Position numbers and translations under genes: made by a program. Under the pieces are notes generated by a model. That model saw only the letters and a program-made list of their open reading frames with translations, was not told the DNA's origin and did not search any database. 64,000 nt of DNA from Streptomyces sp. NBC_00271. GTDB taxonomy: Bacteria > Actinomycetota > Actinomycetes > Streptomycetales > Streptomycetaceae. This document shows, piece after piece, positions 46,633 through 55,248 of the stretch. Within the stretch, counting starts at the first letter, position 1. The number at the start of each line of letters is the position of its first letter. The stretch spans positions 1,860,001 to 1,924,000 of the forward strand of contig NZ_CP108070.1 of the NCBI RefSeq assembly GCF_036178845.1, in the 5' to 3' direction.

Positions 46633-47316
46633 TCAGCTTTCGAAGCGGTATCCCATGCCGGGTTCGGTGATGAGGTAGCGGGGGTGGGCGGGGTCCGTCT
46701 CGAGTTTGCGGCGGAGTTGGGCCATGTAGACCCGCAGGTAGTTGGTCTTGTTGCTCTGGCTGGCTCCCCAGACCTCGGCCAGGAGGTGTTTCTGTGTGAT
46801 GAGCCGGCCGGGGTTGGTGACCAGGATCTCCAGCAGGTGCCATTCGGTCGGGGTGAGGCGTACGTCGTGCCCGGCGCGGGTGGCCTTCTTGGCGAGGAGG
46901 TCGATGGTGAAGCCGTCGGTCGTGACGAGTGTCGTCTCGGGGGCCGGCGAAACGTCGTCCCGGCGGCGGACGGCGGCGCGCAGCCGGGCGAGGAGTTCGT
47001 CCATGCTGAAGGGTTTGGTGATGTAGTCGTCGGCGCCCGCGTCCAGGGCCGCGACCTTCTCGTCGGAGGCGCGGCGGGCGGACAGGACGAGGATCGGTAC
47101 GCGGGTCCAGCCGCGCAGGGCCCTGATGACGTCGGTGCCGTCCATGTCGGGCAGGCCGAGGTCGAGCAGGACCACGTCGGGCTGGCGGGCGGCGGCGATA
47201 CGCAGTGCGGTGGTGCCGTCGGGGGCGGGGTCGACTCCGTATCTGCGGGCCTGCAGGTTGATCACGAGGGCCCGGACGAGCTGAGGATCGTCCTCCACCA
47301 CCAGTACCCGGGTCAT
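46633..47316 (-). CDS. kdpE: response regulator KdpE
   Basis: A 227-residue OmpR/PhoB-type regulator. The receiver has ED at 8-9, phospho-acceptor Asp52 in VVLLDLGLPDMDG and Lys in ITKPFSMDELL. The winged helix has LTPTEWHLLEILVTNPGRLI, and the end TEPGMGYRFES is characteristic of KdpE. It lies 126 bases downstream of kdpC, behind a strong hairpin. Its kinase KdpD is not adjacent but about 8 kb upstream in the same island. It probably activates kdpFABC at low K+ or high turgor stress. Confidence 0.92.
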   Translation of the reverse strand: MTRVLVVEDDPQLVRALVINLQARRYGVDPAPDGTTALRIAAARQPDVVLLDLGLPDMDGTDVIRALRGWTRVPILVLSARRASDEKVAALDAGADDYITKPFSMDELLARLRAAVRRRDDVSPAPETTLVTTDGFTIDLLAKKATRAGHDVRLTPTEWHLLEILVTNPGRLITQKHLLAEVWGASQSNKTNYLRVYMAQLRRKLETDPAHPRYLITEPGMGYRFES

Positions 47317-47373
47317 CGGGGTGCGCCTTTCCTGTCGTACGGCGGGCCGGAACCGTGGAACCGGCCTCGTGAA

Positions 47374-47423
47374 CGCGGGAGTTGACGAACCGGGATGTGT
47401 TTCCCCGTCCGTCAACTCCCGCG
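47374..47423. terminator. hairpin/attenuator between kdpC and kdpE
   Basis: A perfect 14-bp inverted repeat (47374-47387 with 47410-47423, core GCGGGAGTTGACG) encloses 22 bases that contain a second short stem (CGGG/CCCG). It may partly terminate kdpFABC transcripts before kdpE. Confidence 0.6.
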
Positions 47424-47442
47424 CGGTTGTGCCTTAAGCCCG

Positions 47443-48111
47443 TCAGCTCTTCGCCACGAGTTCCTTGAGCGCGATGTTGAGTTCGAGCACGTTGACGCGG
47501 GGCTCGCCCATGAAGCCGAGGGTGCGGCCGTCGGTGTGCTCGTCGACCAGCCTCTGCACCCGGGCGACGGACAGGCCGTTCTTCTCCGCGATCCGGTGGA
47601 CCTGGATGTCGGCGTACTTCGGGGAGATGTCCGGGTCCAGGCCCGAGCCGGAGGAGGTGACCGCGTCGGCGGGCACGTCGGACGGTTTGACCGTGTAGCC
47701 GTTGACCGAGTTGTCCTTGATGACGGCCTTCTTGGCTGCGGTCACCCAGTCGATCAGGTCCTTGTTGTCGCCGGAACGGTTGGTGGCGCCGGACAGGATC
47801 AGCTTGTACTGCGTGTTGACACTGTTGGTGCCCAGCCCGTTCGCGGGGCGGCCCTGGAACCACTTCAAGTCGGCATCCGGGGTCTCCTGGCCCTTCTTCA
47901 GCGGCAGGTTGTAGGACTGGCCGATCAGCGAGGAGCCGACGACCTTGCCGTCCGACTTGATCTCCGAGCCGTTCGCCTTGCCGGGGAACAGGCCCTGGGC
48001 GACACCGGTGATCGCGAGCGGGTAGATGACACCCGTCACCACAGTGAGCACCAGCAGCGCGCGCAGGCCCGCCCAGAGCAACCGGGCAGTGTTCGTAACC
48101 GAGTTGTTCAT
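47443..48111 (-). CDS. kdpC: K+-transporting ATPase subunit C
   Basis: A 222-residue KdpC. One N-terminal transmembrane helix (GLRALLVLTVVTGVIYPLAI) is followed by GVAQGLFPGKANGS and the family segment GSSLIGQSYNLP. The C-terminal domain has DPDISPKYADIQVHRIAEKN and EPRVNVLELNIALKEL. It stabilises the KdpFABC complex at the membrane. It begins seven bases after the kdpB stop. Confidence 0.97.
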   Translation of the reverse strand: MNNSVTNTARLLWAGLRALLVLTVVTGVIYPLAITGVAQGLFPGKANGSEIKSDGKVVGSSLIGQSYNLPLKKGQETPDADLKWFQGRPANGLGTNSVNTQYKLILSGATNRSGDNKDLIDWVTAAKKAVIKDNSVNGYTVKPSDVPADAVTSSGSGLDPDISPKYADIQVHRIAEKNGLSVARVQRLVDEHTDGRTLGFMGEPRVNVLELNIALKELVAKS

Positions 48112-48117
48112 AGCCGA

Positions 48118-50253
48118 TCAGCCGATTCCGGGGATGAGGGAGATGAGCAGGTCGATGATCTTGATGCCGATGAAGGGGGCGATCAGGCCGCCGATGCCGT
48201 AGATCCCGAGGTTGCGCCGCAGCATCTTGTCCGCGCTCACCGGCCGGTACTGCACACCCCGCAGGGCGAGCGGGACCAGCGCGATGATGATCAGCGCGTT
48301 GAAGATGACCGCGGACAGGATCGCCGAGTCGGGCGAGGACAGGTGCATGATGTTCAGCTTGTCCAGGCCCGGGTAGACCGCCGCGAACAGCGCCGGGATG
48401 ATCGCGAAGTACTTCGCGACGTCGTTGGCGATCGAGAACGTCGTCAGCGCACCCCGGGTGATGAGGAGCTGCTTGCCGATCTCGACGATCTCGATGAGCT
48501 TGGTCGGGTTGGAGTCGAGGTCGACCATGTTGCCGGCCTCCTTCGCGGCCGACGTACCGGTGTTCATCGCCACGCCGACGTCGGCCTGGGCCAGCGCGGG
48601 GGCGTCGTTGGTGCCGTCACCGGTCATCGCGACGAGCTTGCCGCCCGCCTGCTCCCGCTTGATCAGCGCCATCTTGTCCTCGGGAGTCGCCTCCGCGAGG
48701 AAGTCGTCGACGCCGGCCTCGTCCGCGATCGCCTTGGCCGTCAGCGGGTTGTCACCCGTGATCATGATGGTCTTGATGCCCATCCGGCGCAGCTCGTCGA
48801 ACCGCTCCCGCATGCCCTCCTTGACGACATCCTTCAGGTGGATGACACCCAGGATGCGGGCGCCGTCGGTGTCCTCGACGGCCACCAGCAGCGGCGTGCC
48901 GCCCGCTTCGGAGATGCGGTTGGCGAGGGTGTCGGCGTCCTTGGAGACGGTGCCGCCCTGTTCCTGGACCCAGGTGATGACCGAACCGGCCGCGCCCTTG
49001 CGGATCCTGCGTCCGTCGACGTCCACACCCGACATACGGGTCTGGGCGGTGAAGGCGATCCACTCGGCCCCCGCGAGTTCGCCCTGGTGCCGCTCGCGCA
49101 GCCCGTACTTCTCCTTCGCCAGCACGACGATGGAACGGCCCTCGGGCGTCTCATCAGCCAGCGACGACAACTGCGCGGCATCCGCCACCTCGGCCTCGGT
49201 GGTGCCGGTCACCGGCACGAACTCGGAGGCCTGGCGGTTGCCCAGGGTGATGGTGCCCGTCTTGTCCAGCAGCAGCGTGGAGACGTCACCGGCCGCCTCA
49301 ACCGCACGGCCGGACATGGCCAGGACGTTGCGCTGGACCAGCCGGTCCATGCCCGCGATGCCGATCGCGGACAGGAGTGCGCCGATCGTGGTCGGGATCA
49401 GGCACACCAGCAGGGCCACCAGGACGACCATCGTCAGGTGCGTGCCCGCGTAGTCCGCGAACGGCGGCAGGGTCGCCACCGCGAGCAGGAAGACGATCGT
49501 GAGCGACGCGAGCAGGATGTTCAGCGCGATCTCGTTCGGCGTCTTCTGCCGGGCCGCGCCCTCGACCAGAGCGATCATCCGGTCAATGAACGTCTCGCCC
49601 GGCTTCGTCGTGATCTTGATGACGATCCGGTCCGAGAGCACCTTCGTACCGCCGGTGACGGCACTGCGGTCACCGCCGGACTCGCGGATGACCGGGGCCG
49701 ACTCACCCGTGATCGCCGACTCGTCCACGGAGGCCACACCCTCGACGACGTCACCGTCACCGGGGATGATGTCGCCCGCCTCGCAGACGACCAGGTCGCC
49801 GACGCGCAGTTCGGTGCCGGGGACGTGCTCCTCCACGTCTCCGTTGAGGCGGCGGGCCACCGTGTCCGTCTTGGCCTTGCGCAGGGTGTCCGCCTGCGCC
49901 TTGCCGCGGCCCTCGGCCACCGCCTCCGCCAGGTTGGCGAAGATCACGGTCAGCCACAGCCAGGCACTGATCGCCCAGCCGAACCAGTCACCCGGGTCCT
50001 TGAACGAGAACACCGTCGTCAGGACCGAGCCGACCAGCACCACGAACATGACGGGCGACTTGATCATCACCCGCGGGTCGAGCTTGCGGAAGGCGTCCGG
50101 CAGCGACTTCAGCAGCTGCTTCGGGTCGAACAGACCCGCGCCGACCCTTCCTTCGTCCTTGTGACCGGTCGGCACATCACTGTGCGGCGCCCGGGTCGGA
50201 GTGACTGTGGACATCGAGTCCTCTTCTGAAGGTGAATCTGTGCGAGTGGTCAT
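48118..50253 (-). CDS. kdpB: K+-transporting P-type ATPase subunit B
   Basis: A 711-residue P-type ATPase. The phosphorylated Asp330 lies in [13 protein letters not shown]; the actuator TGES is in [10 protein letters not shown]; the hinge is [20 protein letters not shown]. Hydrophobic helices occur near residues 65-110 and 245-305 and at the end. ATG 50253 overlaps the kdpA stop by four bases (ATGA); a second ATG at 50214 (MSTVTP) is possible. It hydrolyses ATP to drive K+ uptake through KdpA. Confidence 0.97.
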   Translation of the reverse strand: MTTRTDSPSEEDSMSTVTPTRAPHSDVPTGHKDEGRVGAGLFDPKQLLKSLPDAFRKLDPRVMIKSPVMFVVLVGSVLTTVFSFKDPGDWFGWAISAWLWLTVIFANLAEAVAEGRGKAQADTLRKAKTDTVARRLNGDVEEHVPGTELRVGDLVVCEAGDIIPGDGDVVEGVASVDESAITGESAPVIRESGGDRSAVTGGTKVLSDRIVIKITTKPGETFIDRMIALVEGAARQKTPNEIALNILLASLTIVFLLAVATLPPFADYAGTHLTMVVLVALLVCLIPTTIGALLSAIGIAGMDRLVQRNVLAMSGRAVEAAGDVSTLLLDKTGTITLGNRQASEFVPVTGTTEAEVADAAQLSSLADETPEGRSIVVLAKEKYGLRERHQGELAGAEWIAFTAQTRMSGVDVDGRRIRKGAAGSVITWVQEQGGTVSKDADTLANRISEAGGTPLLVAVEDTDGARILGVIHLKDVVKEGMRERFDELRRMGIKTIMITGDNPLTAKAIADEAGVDDFLAEATPEDKMALIKREQAGGKLVAMTGDGTNDAPALAQADVGVAMNTGTSAAKEAGNMVDLDSNPTKLIEIVEIGKQLLITRGALTTFSIANDVAKYFAIIPALFAAVYPGLDKLNIMHLSSPDSAILSAVIFNALIIIALVPLALRGVQYRPVSADKMLRRNLGIYGIGGLIAPFIGIKIIDLLISLIPGIG

Positions 50254-51914
50254 GACGCCAGCCCCTCGGCCAGCGGACCCAGCGCGAGCGCAGGGAAGTA
50301 GGTCAGACCGGTGATGATCAGAATCGCGCCCACCAGCAGACCGGTGAACAGCGGCTTCTCCGTGCGCAGGGTGCCCGCGGTCGCCGGGACCGGCTTCTGC
50401 TCGGCCAGCGAACCCGCCAGCGCCAGCACGAACACCATCGGCAGGAACCGGCCCAGCAGCATCACGATGCCGATCGTGCTGTTGAACCACTGCGTGTCCG
50501 CGTTCAGACCCGCGAACGCGGAACCGTTGTTGTTGGCACCCGAGGTGTAGGCGTACAGGATCTCGGAGAAACCATGCGCGCCCGAGTTGGTCATGGAGTG
50601 GCCCGGGGTGGGCAGGGCCATCGCCGCGGCGGTGAAGACGAGCACCAGCGCCGGGGTGATGAGGATGTAGCAGGCCGCGAACTTGATCTCGCGGGTGCCG
50701 ATCTTCTTGCCCAGGTACTCGGGGGTGCGGCCGACCATCAGACCGGCGATGAACACCGCGATGACCGCCATGATCAGCATGCCGTAGAGACCGGAACCGG
50801 TACCACCGGGCGCGATCTCGCCCAGCTGCATACCCAGGATGGTGATACCGCCGCCCAGACCCGTGAACGAGGAGTGGAAGGAGTCCACCGCACCCGTCGA
50901 CGTCAGCGTCGTGGACACCGCGAAGATCGACGAGGCGCCGACACCGAAGCGGTTCTCCTTGCCCTCCATCGCGCCGCCCGCGATCTGGAACGCCGGACCG
51001 TGGTGGGCGAACTCGGTCCACATCATCAGGGCGATGAAGCCGAGCCAGATCGTGGCCATCGTGGCGAGGATCGCGTAGCCCTGCCGCAGCGAGCCGACCA
51101 TGCGGCCGAAGGTGCGGGTCAGTGAGAACGGGATGACCAGCAGCAGGAAGATCTCGAAAAGGTTCGAGAAGGGGGTGGGGTTCTCGAAGGGGTGGGCGGA
51201 GTTGGCGTTGAAGTAACCGCCACCGTTGGTGCCCACCTCCTTGATGGCCTCCTGCGAGGCGACCGCGCCACCGTTCCACTGCTGCGAGCCGCCCATGAAC
51301 TGGCCCACCGAGTGGATCCCGGAGAAGTTCTGGATCGCGCCGCAGGCGACCAGGATGATCGCGGCGACGACCGAGAGCGGCAGCAGGATGCGGACCGTGC
51401 CGCGCACCAGGTCGGCCCAGAAGTTGCCGAGCTCACCGGTACGGGAGCGCGAGAAGCCGCGCACCAGCGCGACAGCCACCGCGATGCCGACCGCGGCGGA
51501 GACGAAGTTCTGCACCGCCAGGCCGCCGGTCTGCACGACGTGGCCCATGGCCTGCTCGCCGTAGTACGACTGCCAGTTGGTGTTGGTGACGAAGGACGCG
51601 GCGGTGTTGAACGCCTGGTCCGGGTCGATCGCGGCAAAGCCGAGCGAGCCGGGCAGATGACCCTGCAGCCGCTGCAGCAGATAGAGGAACAGGACACCGA
51701 CCGCGGAGAAGGCGAGTACGCCACGCAGGTACGCGGGCCAGCGCATCTCCGTGTTCGGATTCGCACCGATACCCTTGTAGATCCACTTCTCCACACGCCA
51801 GTGCTTGTCGGAGGAGTAGACCTTGGCCATGTAGTCGCCAAGAGGGACATAGGCGAGAGCCAGCGCCGCTATCAGCGCGAGCAACTGGAGCACGCCGGCA
51901 AGAACGGGACTCAT
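50250..51914 (-). CDS. kdpA: K+-transporting ATPase subunit A
   Basis: A 554-residue K+ channel-like subunit of the SKT superfamily with about ten helices. All four pore loops can be seen: [50 protein letters not shown] and [20 protein letters not shown]. It binds and passes K+ in the KdpFABC complex. The stop overlaps kdpB by four bases, and kdpF ends eight bases upstream. Confidence 0.97.
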   Translation of the reverse strand: MSPVLAGVLQLLALIAALALAYVPLGDYMAKVYSSDKHWRVEKWIYKGIGANPNTEMRWPAYLRGVLAFSAVGVLFLYLLQRLQGHLPGSLGFAAIDPDQAFNTAASFVTNTNWQSYYGEQAMGHVVQTGGLAVQNFVSAAVGIAVAVALVRGFSRSRTGELGNFWADLVRGTVRILLPLSVVAAIILVACGAIQNFSGIHSVGQFMGGSQQWNGGAVASQEAIKEVGTNGGGYFNANSAHPFENPTPFSNLFEIFLLLVIPFSLTRTFGRMVGSLRQGYAILATMATIWLGFIALMMWTEFAHHGPAFQIAGGAMEGKENRFGVGASSIFAVSTTLTSTGAVDSFHSSFTGLGGGITILGMQLGEIAPGGTGSGLYGMLIMAVIAVFIAGLMVGRTPEYLGKKIGTREIKFAACYILITPALVLVFTAAAMALPTPGHSMTNSGAHGFSEILYAYTSGANNNGSAFAGLNADTQWFNSTIGIVMLLGRFLPMVFVLALAGSLAEQKPVPATAGTLRTEKPLFTGLLVGAILIITGLTYFPALALGPLAEGLAS

Positions 51915-51922
51915 ATCGCTTC

Positions 51923-52012
51923 TCAGAACCTCTCCGGGAAGATCAGGGCGAGGACGAGATAGCCCAGCAGGGCGACGGCCACGACCAGGCCGACAATGTT
52001 CTCGGCGGTCAC
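51923..52012 (-). CDS. kdpF: KdpF, small K+-ATPase subunit
   Basis: A 29-residue single-helix protein: [20 protein letters not shown] then LALIFPERF. This is the classic KdpF sequence with the FPERF end. The GTG start at 52012 overlaps the stop codon of the upstream 27-residue ORF (GTGA), indicating translational coupling. Eight bases separate it from kdpA. KdpF stabilises the complex in the membrane. Confidence 0.9.
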   Translation of the reverse strand: MTAENIVGLVVAVALLGYLVLALIFPERF

Positions 52013-52092
52013 AGCTTCGTCACCCCCTTGGCGACAAGGGCCACCAGCGCGAACACCGCGATCGTGGTGACAACGAAGGCCAGATCGGCCAT
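52009..52092 (-). CDS. 27-residue membrane microprotein coupled to kdpF
   Basis: An ORF with an excellent ribosome site (AGGAG six bases before ATG 52092). The product is [20 protein letters not shown] followed by AKGVTKL: one transmembrane helix with a short basic tail. Its TGA overlaps the kdpF GTG by four bases. It would be the first gene of the kdp operon. It is not one of the standard Kdp subunits, and I have no functional name for it. A role in KdpFABC assembly or regulation is inference from position. Confidence 0.75.
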   Translation of the reverse strand: MADLAFVVTTIAVFALVALVAKGVTKL

Positions 52093-52172
52093 CGCGAACT
52101 CCTAGGAGAGGTTCGGAATGAATGAGACGGACGGTTAGAGGAAACCGCCTCTCTGGCCGAATTCGAGCGCCG

Positions 52173-52209
52173 TTGACACCTCCCATACGGCGGCCGGTCT
52201 GCCTTTGAC
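52173..52209. promoter_or_regulatory. TTGAC boxes upstream of the kdp operon
   Basis: TTGAC occurs at 52173-52177 and 52205-52209, a 32-base spacing close to three helical turns, 80-120 bases upstream of the microprotein start. The same spacing appears upstream of kdpD. Both are in the same orientation relative to the genes. These are candidate KdpE sites (inference). Confidence 0.4.
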
Positions 52210-52275
52210 GGAACCCTTACGGCCGACCGCTCCACGTGCGGCGACGGGTCCCGCCGTCCGGCTGAATACGCCGAT

Positions 52276-52300
52276 GGCCCGCATCGACGAGATGCGGGCC
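52276..52300. terminator. perfect hairpin upstream of the kdp operon
   Basis: GGCCCGCATC and GATGCGGGCC pair perfectly (10 bp) around GACGA. It lies between the KimA stop and the kdp operon start, so it probably terminates kimA transcription. Confidence 0.6.
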
Positions 52301-52357
52301 GGCAGGACGCGTAGCAGGGAAGGACGCCGAAGCAGGGCGTCGGAATAGGGCGTCAAA

Positions 52358-52385
52358 GGATTCAGTAGATAAGGATTCAGTAGAT
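52358..52385. repeat. 15-bp tandem duplication at the KimA stop
   Basis: GGATTCAGTAGAT occurs at 52358-52370 and again at 52373-52385, a 15-base period. The second copy contains the last codons and stop of the KimA-like gene; the first copy follows the stop. A recent slippage duplication is likely. Confidence 0.6.
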
Positions 52386-54218
52386 GCGGAACCGCAGCCG
52401 GCAGATCACCGCGTCCGTGTCACGGCGCACCGCGTGGGCGACGACCGCGCCCCGCTGGTTCTGGAGCAGCCGCTGCCACAGCCGGTCCGGCTCGACCTCG
52501 GGGATCAGCACGGTGACGCGGGTGCCGGGCTCCGCGGCGGCCGCCTCGCCCACGTACTCGGCGATCGGGCGCCCCACGGTACGGCGCTCGGAAGTGAGCT
52601 GGACGAGCGGTACTCCGGGGTCCCACCGTGCCCAGTCGCGGGCCAGCGCGTGGGCCTGGGCGCGGTCCTCGGTGTCGGGGTGGCACACCGTGACGGCGCG
52701 TACTTCGTCGCCGAGGGAGGCGGCGGCGTTCAGTGCCTCCACGGTCAGCCGGGACAGGTTCGACACCGGAACGATCACCAGGGAACGGTCCCGGTGCGGC
52801 GGCTCGGGAATCCGCCCCAGGCCCAGCCGCTCACCGATCCGCCCATACGCCCGGTGCACCGTCTCGAAGGCAGCCACCAGCAACGGCACGGCGATCACTA
52901 TCAGCCAAGCACCCTCGGCGAACTTGGTCGCCGTCACCACGACCGCCGAGACACCCGTGAGCACCGCACCCAAACCGTTCAGCACCGCCCTGCCCCGCCA
53001 CCCCCTCCCCCGCTCACCACGCCAGTGCCGAACCATCCCCACCTGCGCAACCGTGAAGCCGATGAAGACACCGATCGCGAACAGCGGCACCAGAGTGTTC
53101 GTGTCCCCACCAGAAAAGACCAGCAGAGCCGCCGAGACCAGGGCCAGCGCGAGCACACCATGCCGGTGCACCTGCCGCTCCGCCTTCAACGCGAAGACAT
53201 GCGGAAGATAGTTGTCCCGGGCCAGCAGCTTCAACAGCACCGGCAGACCACCGAACGACGTGTTCGCGGACAGCGCCAGCAAGACCATCGTCGCGAACTG
53301 GATCACATAAAAAGCCCAGTTGTGGCCCAGCGAGGCATCCGCGAGCTGGGCCAGCACCGTGACACCCGCCACCGGCTGAAGATGAAAACGCGAGATGAGA
53401 ACCGACAGACCGATCAGCATCACCCCCAGGACCGCCCCCAGCGCCACCTCCGCCCGCTGCGCCCGGCGCACCCGCGGCACACGGAACGACGGCACAGCAT
53501 TGGCCAGCGCCTCCACACCCGTGAGCGCACTGCACCCCGAAGCGAACGCCTTCAGCAACAGCAGCGCCCCGACCGTGGTCGCATTGCCCGCAAGAACCGA
53601 GGCATGCCCGGCCGCGGCCACGGTGCTCACCGGCGCGGACCGGAACAGACCCACCCCGATCAGCACCAGCACCGACACGACGAACACCGCCGTCGGCACG
53701 ATGAACACACGCGCCGACTCCACGATGCCCCGCAGATTCACCCCCGTGATCAGCACCAGCACGGCCAGACACCACCACAGCCGCTCCCCGTACAGCCCAG
53801 GAAACGCCGACGTCAGCGCCGCCACCCCCGCGGTCACGGCCACCGCCACATTCAGCACGTAGTCCAGAACCAGCGACGCCGCCGCCACCAGACTCGTACG
53901 CGCACCCAGATGCCTCCTGGCCACCGCATACGACCCGCCACCGTCCGGAAACGCGGCGATCACCTGCCGGTACGAAGCCACCAGCACCGCCAGCAGCCCC
54001 GCAATGGCCAGCGTCACCGGCAACGTGAAACCCAGACCGTGCGCACCCGCCCCCGCCAGCACCAGAACGATCGCCTCCGGCCCGTACGCCACCGAGGCCA
54101 TCGCATCCAGCGACAGAGCAGCCAGACCCGTCAGGGCCGTCAAGCGATGACGCTCACCGGTATCGGGCGGCTCCTCGTCGGCGGGGCTCGCCCCCGGCTC
54201 GATGGTCAGGACAGACAT
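52377..54218 (-). CDS. KimA-like K+ permease (APC superfamily)
   Basis: A 613-residue transporter. About 12 transmembrane helices start with LTALTGLAALSLDAMASVAY and include PDGGGSYAVARRHLGARTSL, typical of the KimA/YdaO branch of the APC superfamily. A cytosolic C-terminal domain of about 140 residues follows (SLVIVPVSNLSRLTVEALNA). It could be annotated as an amino acid permease, but its C-terminal domain and the kdp neighbours favour K+ uptake. KimA is known in Bacillus as a high-affinity, c-di-AMP-controlled K+ importer; transfer of that function here is inference. Confidence 0.8.
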   Translation of the reverse strand: MSVLTIEPGASPADEEPPDTGERHRLTALTGLAALSLDAMASVAYGPEAIVLVLAGAGAHGLGFTLPVTLAIAGLLAVLVASYRQVIAAFPDGGGSYAVARRHLGARTSLVAAASLVLDYVLNVAVAVTAGVAALTSAFPGLYGERLWWCLAVLVLITGVNLRGIVESARVFIVPTAVFVVSVLVLIGVGLFRSAPVSTVAAAGHASVLAGNATTVGALLLLKAFASGCSALTGVEALANAVPSFRVPRVRRAQRAEVALGAVLGVMLIGLSVLISRFHLQPVAGVTVLAQLADASLGHNWAFYVIQFATMVLLALSANTSFGGLPVLLKLLARDNYLPHVFALKAERQVHRHGVLALALVSAALLVFSGGDTNTLVPLFAIGVFIGFTVAQVGMVRHWRGERGRGWRGRAVLNGLGAVLTGVSAVVVTATKFAEGAWLIVIAVPLLVAAFETVHRAYGRIGERLGLGRIPEPPHRDRSLVIVPVSNLSRLTVEALNAAASLGDEVRAVTVCHPDTEDRAQAHALARDWARWDPGVPLVQLTSERRTVGRPIAEYVGEAAAAEPGTRVTVLIPEVEPDRLWQRLLQNQRGAVVAHAVRRDTDAVICRLRFRIY

Positions 54219-54342
54219 GGAATACGGGCTCCTTACGCGGTGGCCCGCGCACGCGGGGAGGCGGTGCGCGGGTGCGCCCAGGTTCTGTCCGTCCCCGATT
54301 GCTTTCGACCCTTCCTTGCGCCTTCTTCGCGCCGGAACCCCC

Positions 54343-54364
54343 GACCTTGACGCGACCTTGACGG
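54343..54364. promoter_or_regulatory. 11-bp direct repeat upstream of the KimA gene
   Basis: GACCTTGACGC and GACCTTGACGG lie directly in tandem, identical at 10 of 11 positions. They are 125-146 bases upstream of the KimA start. The 11-bp period is the usual geometry for OmpR/PhoB-family regulators such as KdpE. Confidence 0.5.
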
Positions 54365-54428
54365 CTGTATGCGCCGCACGACTCCCGCGCGGCTCCTGCA
54401 CGGCTGCGCTCAGTGACCCTGCGAGTAC

Positions 54429-55166
54429 CTACCGCCCGGCCGTGTCGAGGGCGGCGCCCGTCTGGTCGGCGAGGGTGACCGCCACCAGGCGGGCCTGGAG
54501 CGGCGGTACGGCGCCCGGGCCGGGGGTGAGCATGAAGCGGCCCAGGTAGTGGCCGTTGCCGTAGGTGCGCAGTTCGATCTCGCCGTCCGGCCATCCGCAG
54601 GCGTCGACGTCCCGGCGCCGGTGGCCGACCGAGACGTTTCCGTCCTGCTCGAGCCGGGGCGGCTGCCCCAGCAGGCTGCCGTACTCGTAGCGGCAGCCGC
54701 GCAGGCCGAGCAGCTCGGTGAGCTGGCCGCGGACGTGGTCGACCACGGTGTCGGAGGACTTGGCGGACTGGGCGAGCTCGGCGGTCTCGTGGACGCGGGC
54801 GAGATAGTCCGCGTCCGTCACCGTGATGACCTCCAGGCGGCGGGCCCGGGCCGCGAGCTGGGACACGATCACGCCGACGACGAGCAGCAGCACCGCCGTC
54901 TCGATGTCGGCGGAGGTATTGATGTCGAACGTCTCGTACGGGCGAGTGAGGAAGAAGTCGAACCAGGCCGCCGAGGACAGCGCCGCGAGCGCCCCCGCCG
55001 TACGGCTGCCGAGGGCGGCGACCACGACCACCACCACGACCAGGATCAGCGCCGCGTTCGTACGCGACAGATCCGTGCGGAAGGGCACCAGGACGAGCGC
55101 CACCAGGAAGGGGCCCACCAGGCCCGCCACCAGGGCGAGCCGGTCCCGGAGCGAATAGCCGGTCAT
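54429..55166 (-). CDS. DUF4118 (KdpD-like membrane) protein
   Basis: A 245-residue protein. The N-terminal ~115 residues are four hydrophobic helices like the KdpD DUF4118 module (RTNAALILVVVVVVVAALGS, AALSSAAWFDFFLTRPYETF). A GAF-like or dimerisation helix follows (ARVHETAELAQSAKSSDTVV), then a C-terminal ligand-type domain. No kinase domain is present. AGGAGGTGA before ATG 55166 is a strong ribosome site. It lies 82 bases after kdpD on the same strand and may modulate KdpD. Confidence 0.75.
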   Translation of the reverse strand: MTGYSLRDRLALVAGLVGPFLVALVLVPFRTDLSRTNAALILVVVVVVVAALGSRTAGALAALSSAAWFDFFLTRPYETFDINTSADIETAVLLLVVGVIVSQLAARARRLEVITVTDADYLARVHETAELAQSAKSSDTVVDHVRGQLTELLGLRGCRYEYGSLLGQPPRLEQDGNVSVGHRRRDVDACGWPDGEIELRTYGNGHYLGRFMLTPGPGAVPPLQARLVAVTLADQTGAALDTAGR

Positions 55167-55248
55167 CACACCGTCACCTCCTGCGGTTGCCACGGCGACC
55201 TCGGGCCCGGGCCCTCGTACGCCGCTTCCACGACTCGTACGCTCCCGC

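Noticed and set aside
47395..50229. A 944-residue plus-strand open frame across kdpC and kdpB
   Set aside because: It is antisense to well-supported Kdp genes, is Arg/Gly/Asp-rich without domains, and results from GC-biased codon positions.
52377..54218. Annotation as a plain amino acid permease
   Set aside because: The APC fold alone would allow it, but the long cytosolic C-terminal domain and kdp neighbours fit KimA better. Kept as KimA-like with stated uncertainty.
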